Origin: Planctomycetaceae bacterium | Lineage (GTDB): Bacteria; Planctomycetota; Planctomycetia; Planctomycetales; Planctomycetaceae | DNA length: 43,609 nucleotides | Direction of reading: 5' to 3' | Assembly: GCA_024742875.1 (NCBI GenBank) | Contig: JANSXP010000059.1 | Location: 1 to 43,609, forward strand | Shown here: piece by piece, positions 42,101 to 43,609 of the stretch | Numbering within the stretch: position 1 is the first letter of the stretch | Layout of the letters: every line of letters begins with the position of its first letter | Program-made: the position numbers and the translations under genes | The notes under the pieces: model-generated | The model's database searches: none | Seen by the model: only the letters and a program-made list of their open reading frames with translations | What the model was told of the DNA's origin: nothing

Positions 42101-43143
42101 ACGCCAACGGCATGACTCAGGGCAATCATCAGTTTCAGATTGCCTGGCTGGATGAGCCCAAACGCGAAGAGTCTATTGGCCTGCTGCAGGGCCGCTGGGA
42201 CTCGCAGGACAGCATGATTGTCTTTGACGGCAACGCGGCACCTTCTGTCGAGCTGTGTGCCCCACTGACTGCCGCGGTGACCGCCGCGCCGGATGCCACT
42301 CGAAAGCCGGCGGAAGCTGTGACCGTGTGGCTGGGAGAGCCGGTGGCCATCGCCGCGCCCAGCCACATTGAGCTGCGACGTGCCAGCGGACAGAACATAC
42401 TGATTGTGGGGCAGGATGCGGCCGCAGCCGATGCCCTGCTGGCGTGTGCCGTGATTTCTGCCGGCTGGCGACCGCGAGAAAACTCAGAGCATGGGACGGG
42501 CTTCGAAATCAGTCTGCTGCATGACGGGCGTGATGTGGATTCTGTCACTCAGTTTCGGACTCTGCGGCAGCAAACCGGCATCGGAGGGTTTGACGTTCGG
42601 GAGGCGACCGACTGCGACGCGCTGGTGTCTCGACTGCACGACGAACTGGAAGCCCGGGAGGCGGACGCGGAACGTGCGACGCAGCGGGAGAAACTTCTGA
42701 TCGTTCGTAACATCGGACAGTATCGCAGTCTGCGAAAGGATGAAGATGACTTCGGCCTGGGCGGGTTTGGTGAACCCAAAGAGGTCACCATCGCCAACAA
42801 ATTTGGGGAGCTGCTCAAACGCGGACCACTGGTTGGACTGCATGTGATCGTGTGGTCAGACACCTTCAACACGGCCGTTCGCTGGTTGTCCAACTCGATG
42901 CTGCGAGAGTTTGAGAACCGCATTGCCTTCCGTATGAACCAGACAGATTCGGCCAGCCTGGTGGATTCTCCGGTGGCCGCCGGCCTGGGACAGGGACGCG
43001 CCCTGGTCTATCGCGATCAGCTGGGAGCGATCGAAAAATTCCGACCGTTTGCCTGGCCGTCGCAGGGCTGGATTGATCAGATCAACGGCGAGTTTGACGA
43101 TCGCACGAACGGCCTGGATCTGGATTCGCTGACGATTGAGTAG
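39154..43143 (+). CDS. Membrane-anchored three-lobed FtsK/SpoIIIE-family ATPase with coiled coils
   Basis: A 1329-residue protein; ATG 39154 (preceded by GGGA) is preferred over ATG 39118. Order: coiled coil (~1-220); two TM helices (~224-245 and ~261-284) making a membrane hairpin; a second coiled coil (~295-445); then three FtsK-like lobes. The first lobe (IRLTLIDPVGLGQSFAAMMH) has no Walker A. The second is intact, with Walker A AGKTGSGKST (Lys789) and Walker B LMLLIDEF (Asp891, Glu892). The third has the fold signs (ILIVGQDAAAADALL, LLIVRNIGQYRSL) but no P-loop Lys. EccC/EssC ATPases of type VII secretion also carry serial FtsK-like domains with degenerate lobes, and the two WXG-like genes upstream fit that role. 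A DNA-translocation role is the alternative. Confidence 0.85.
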   Translation: MSSHQIHLGLQLESAQRQVALCRDQQTALSQTHADIEELHARHREQLTQIQHECEVDRDAALQQAKSHAQAALDTNRVDAETLLASVQHHFEQSGRQLRDQLNSELSRLEEQRKSETWILQSVLDEQATDGPIAQFEREAESFVTQKSFLDDRFQLLDEQLALGGKYLEECHAAEDVVYPEPQVSEQSRMALQDFSVEQVDAALSEFGELRKLHSPHWVRGFRLWAFSVLAFVILWIPIIAVKADLLQFMNPEISNPDWQWAGVAALIAVAVVFLLALTILLTTQGKLRGRFRSALQHISNANRARQVWEQKSQKRIDKLDDAATKWQQQVEADRQQKTQRVNAEIDAQVRTLRMDSEARSTALTQEFTQRTQECETQRATMENEIYAWQESQLQTARDQYSSRLAMRTAECEQKFQQAVEAQIRQASQILTEWNATVGELRQLSRASSELAAASRRWPQGTWQLPEDMPSCVSVGDLLITAPSPPSSIEQTTHSNLCVEMPAVLPFPQETAMLVEHDSAGREVALSFLRRQILKLLTIIPAGRIRLTLIDPVGLGQSFAAMMHLADFDELLISTRIWTDATQIREQLQRVTEHMENIFQTYLRSQFHSIEEYNASAGEVAEPYHFVVVAGFPTAFTEESARHLSSILTSGSRCGVRALVSWNPAVASPPSFDEDDLRNHCQRFVVRDGTVQPHQTLSQDVLFEEYREPRAEQYVQLVREAGEQSKDARRVEVSFARVAPRPDEIWSQSSADGIDLPIGRAGAARLQFLRLGRGTSQHVLIAGKTGSGKSTFLHILITNMAMHYSPDEVQFYLIDFKKGVEFRTYAAHQLPHAKVVAIESDREFGLSVLERLDEILQERGELFRDRGVQDVPGFRDAFPDEPMPRLMLLIDEFQEFFVAEDRVSTRASLLLDRLVRQGRAFGIHVLLGSQTLGGAYSLARSTMGQIAVRIALQCSENDAHLILSEDNSAARLLTRPGEAIYNDANGMTQGNHQFQIAWLDEPKREESIGLLQGRWDSQDSMIVFDGNAAPSVELCAPLTAAVTAAPDATRKPAEAVTVWLGEPVAIAAPSHIELRRASGQNILIVGQDAAAADALLACAVISAGWRPRENSEHGTGFEISLLHDGRDVDSVTQFRTLRQQTGIGGFDVREATDCDALVSRLHDELEAREADAERATQREKLLIVRNIGQYRSLRKDEDDFGLGGFGEPKEVTIANKFGELLKRGPLVGLHVIVWSDTFNTAVRWLSNSMLREFENRIAFRMNQTDSASLVDSPVAAGLGQGRALVYRDQLGAIEKFRPFAWPSQGWIDQINGEFDDRTNGLDLDSLTIE

Positions 43144-43286
43144 TCGGCTGAAAAAGTAGCGGCCACGTCGGTTGCCGCATCGATTGCCGTCCTGCCTGCC
43201 GTGTCAACCTCATCGGACAGCCACCATCCGTCGGTCGGCGTGTCGGCGTCAGCGCACTGGCTGACAGCCGCGTTCGGGAGCATGCG

Positions 43287-43609
43287 TCAGGCGTCGGCGG
43301 CCGACTTCAGGTCCTCTTCTTCCATCACGCCAATAAACGGCAGGTGTCGATATTCGTCGTTGTAGTCCAGGCCGTAGCCCACAACGAATTCGTCCGGGAT
43401 TTTGAAGCCAAAAAAATCGGGTTCCAGTGCGACCTGAGTTCGGGCCGTTTTCCACAGCAGCACGGCCGATTTGACGCTGGCAGGCTCAAATTCCTGCACG
43501 GCTTCGTACAGCCCCACCATGGTGTTTCCCGTGTCGAAGATGTCATCCAGAATGACAACGTCCCGACCTTTGAGATCCGGTACCAGGGCGCTGTTGATCG
43601 TCAGCTGAC
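43287..43609 (-). CDS. hpt: Hypoxanthine phosphoribosyltransferase, 5' end outside window
   Basis: The C-terminal 107 codons of a purine-salvage phosphoribosyltransferase that makes IMP or GMP from hypoxanthine or guanine and PRPP. The PRPP-binding loop is visible as VVILDDIFDTGNT. It is followed by VKSAVLLWKTARTQ and the hood region PDFFGFKIPDEFVVGYGLDY, which is the typical Hpt end; EFVVGYGLDYNDEYRHLPFI is the classical C-terminal signature. The stop codon is at 43287-43289. The gene continues beyond the window. It is convergent with the FtsK-like gene. Confidence 0.95.
   Translation of the reverse strand, partial: QLTINSALVPDLKGRDVVILDDIFDTGNTMVGLYEAVQEFEPASVKSAVLLWKTARTQVALEPDFFGFKIPDEFVVGYGLDYNDEYRHLPFIGVMEEEDLKSAADA

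Overview
The window looks like a chromosomal segment from a planctomycete (phylum Planctomycetota, probably order Planctomycetales). I infer this from gene content: a methenyl-H4MPT cyclohydrolase with an ATP-grasp ligase, a secreted formylglycine sulfatase, a response regulator with an N-terminal excisionase-type helix-turn-helix, a histone H1-like lysine/alanine tail, giant coiled-coil proteins, and a probable PPi-type PEP carboxykinase. No 16S gene or other taxonomic marker is present, so the assignment is by content only. I found no tRNA, rRNA, CRISPR array, insertion sequence or prophage gene.

Layout. Bases 1-7.2 kb (+ strand): the 3' part of a prepilin-peptidase-like membrane protein that has lost one catalytic Asp, a short-chain dehydrogenase, and a 1638-residue protein joining a truncated, catalytically degenerate glycogen-branching-enzyme domain to roughly 80 copies of a 14-residue helical repeat. 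Bases 7.4-12.1 kb (- strand): an NhaC-type antiporter followed by a DHDPS/NAL-family aldolase with a C-terminal tail like a microcompartment encapsulation peptide, then a response regulator and a histidine kinase separated by an intrinsic terminator. Bases 12.5-19.0 kb (- strand): a run of TPR lipoprotein-like/secreted protein, RuvB, cysteine-synthase-family enzyme and MnmG.

Bases 19.2-28.0 kb (- strand): translation and transcription genes nusA, infB and rbfA, followed by an unusual HhH-GPD-like protein with a histone-like tail. Upstream of nusA are a small unknown gene and an FHA-domain protein. A good sigma70-type promoter followed by a hairpin/T-run lies in the nusA leader and suggests attenuation. 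Bases 27.4-29.0 kb hold a low-molecular-weight phosphatase, rpiB and a LipM/LplA-like gene, tightly packed. Bases 29.3-32.1 kb hold mch, a RimK/MptN-like ATP-grasp ligase and an inositol-monophosphatase-family gene in one operon, divergent from a sulfatase at 32.3-33.7 kb.

Bases 33.8-37.3 kb (- strand) encode a 1158-residue protein that I assign, with moderate confidence, to PPi-type PEP carboxykinase. Divergent from it, 37.7-43.1 kb (+ strand) is the most interesting block: two small WXG100-like proteins carrying W-x-D instead of W-x-G, a coiled-coil protein with a Pro-rich tail, and a 1329-residue coiled-coil, two-TM, three-lobed FtsK/SpoIIIE ATPase. It resembles a stripped-down type VII secretion-like machine without the usual EccB/D/E partners. 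The window ends inside a hypoxanthine phosphoribosyltransferase gene (- strand).
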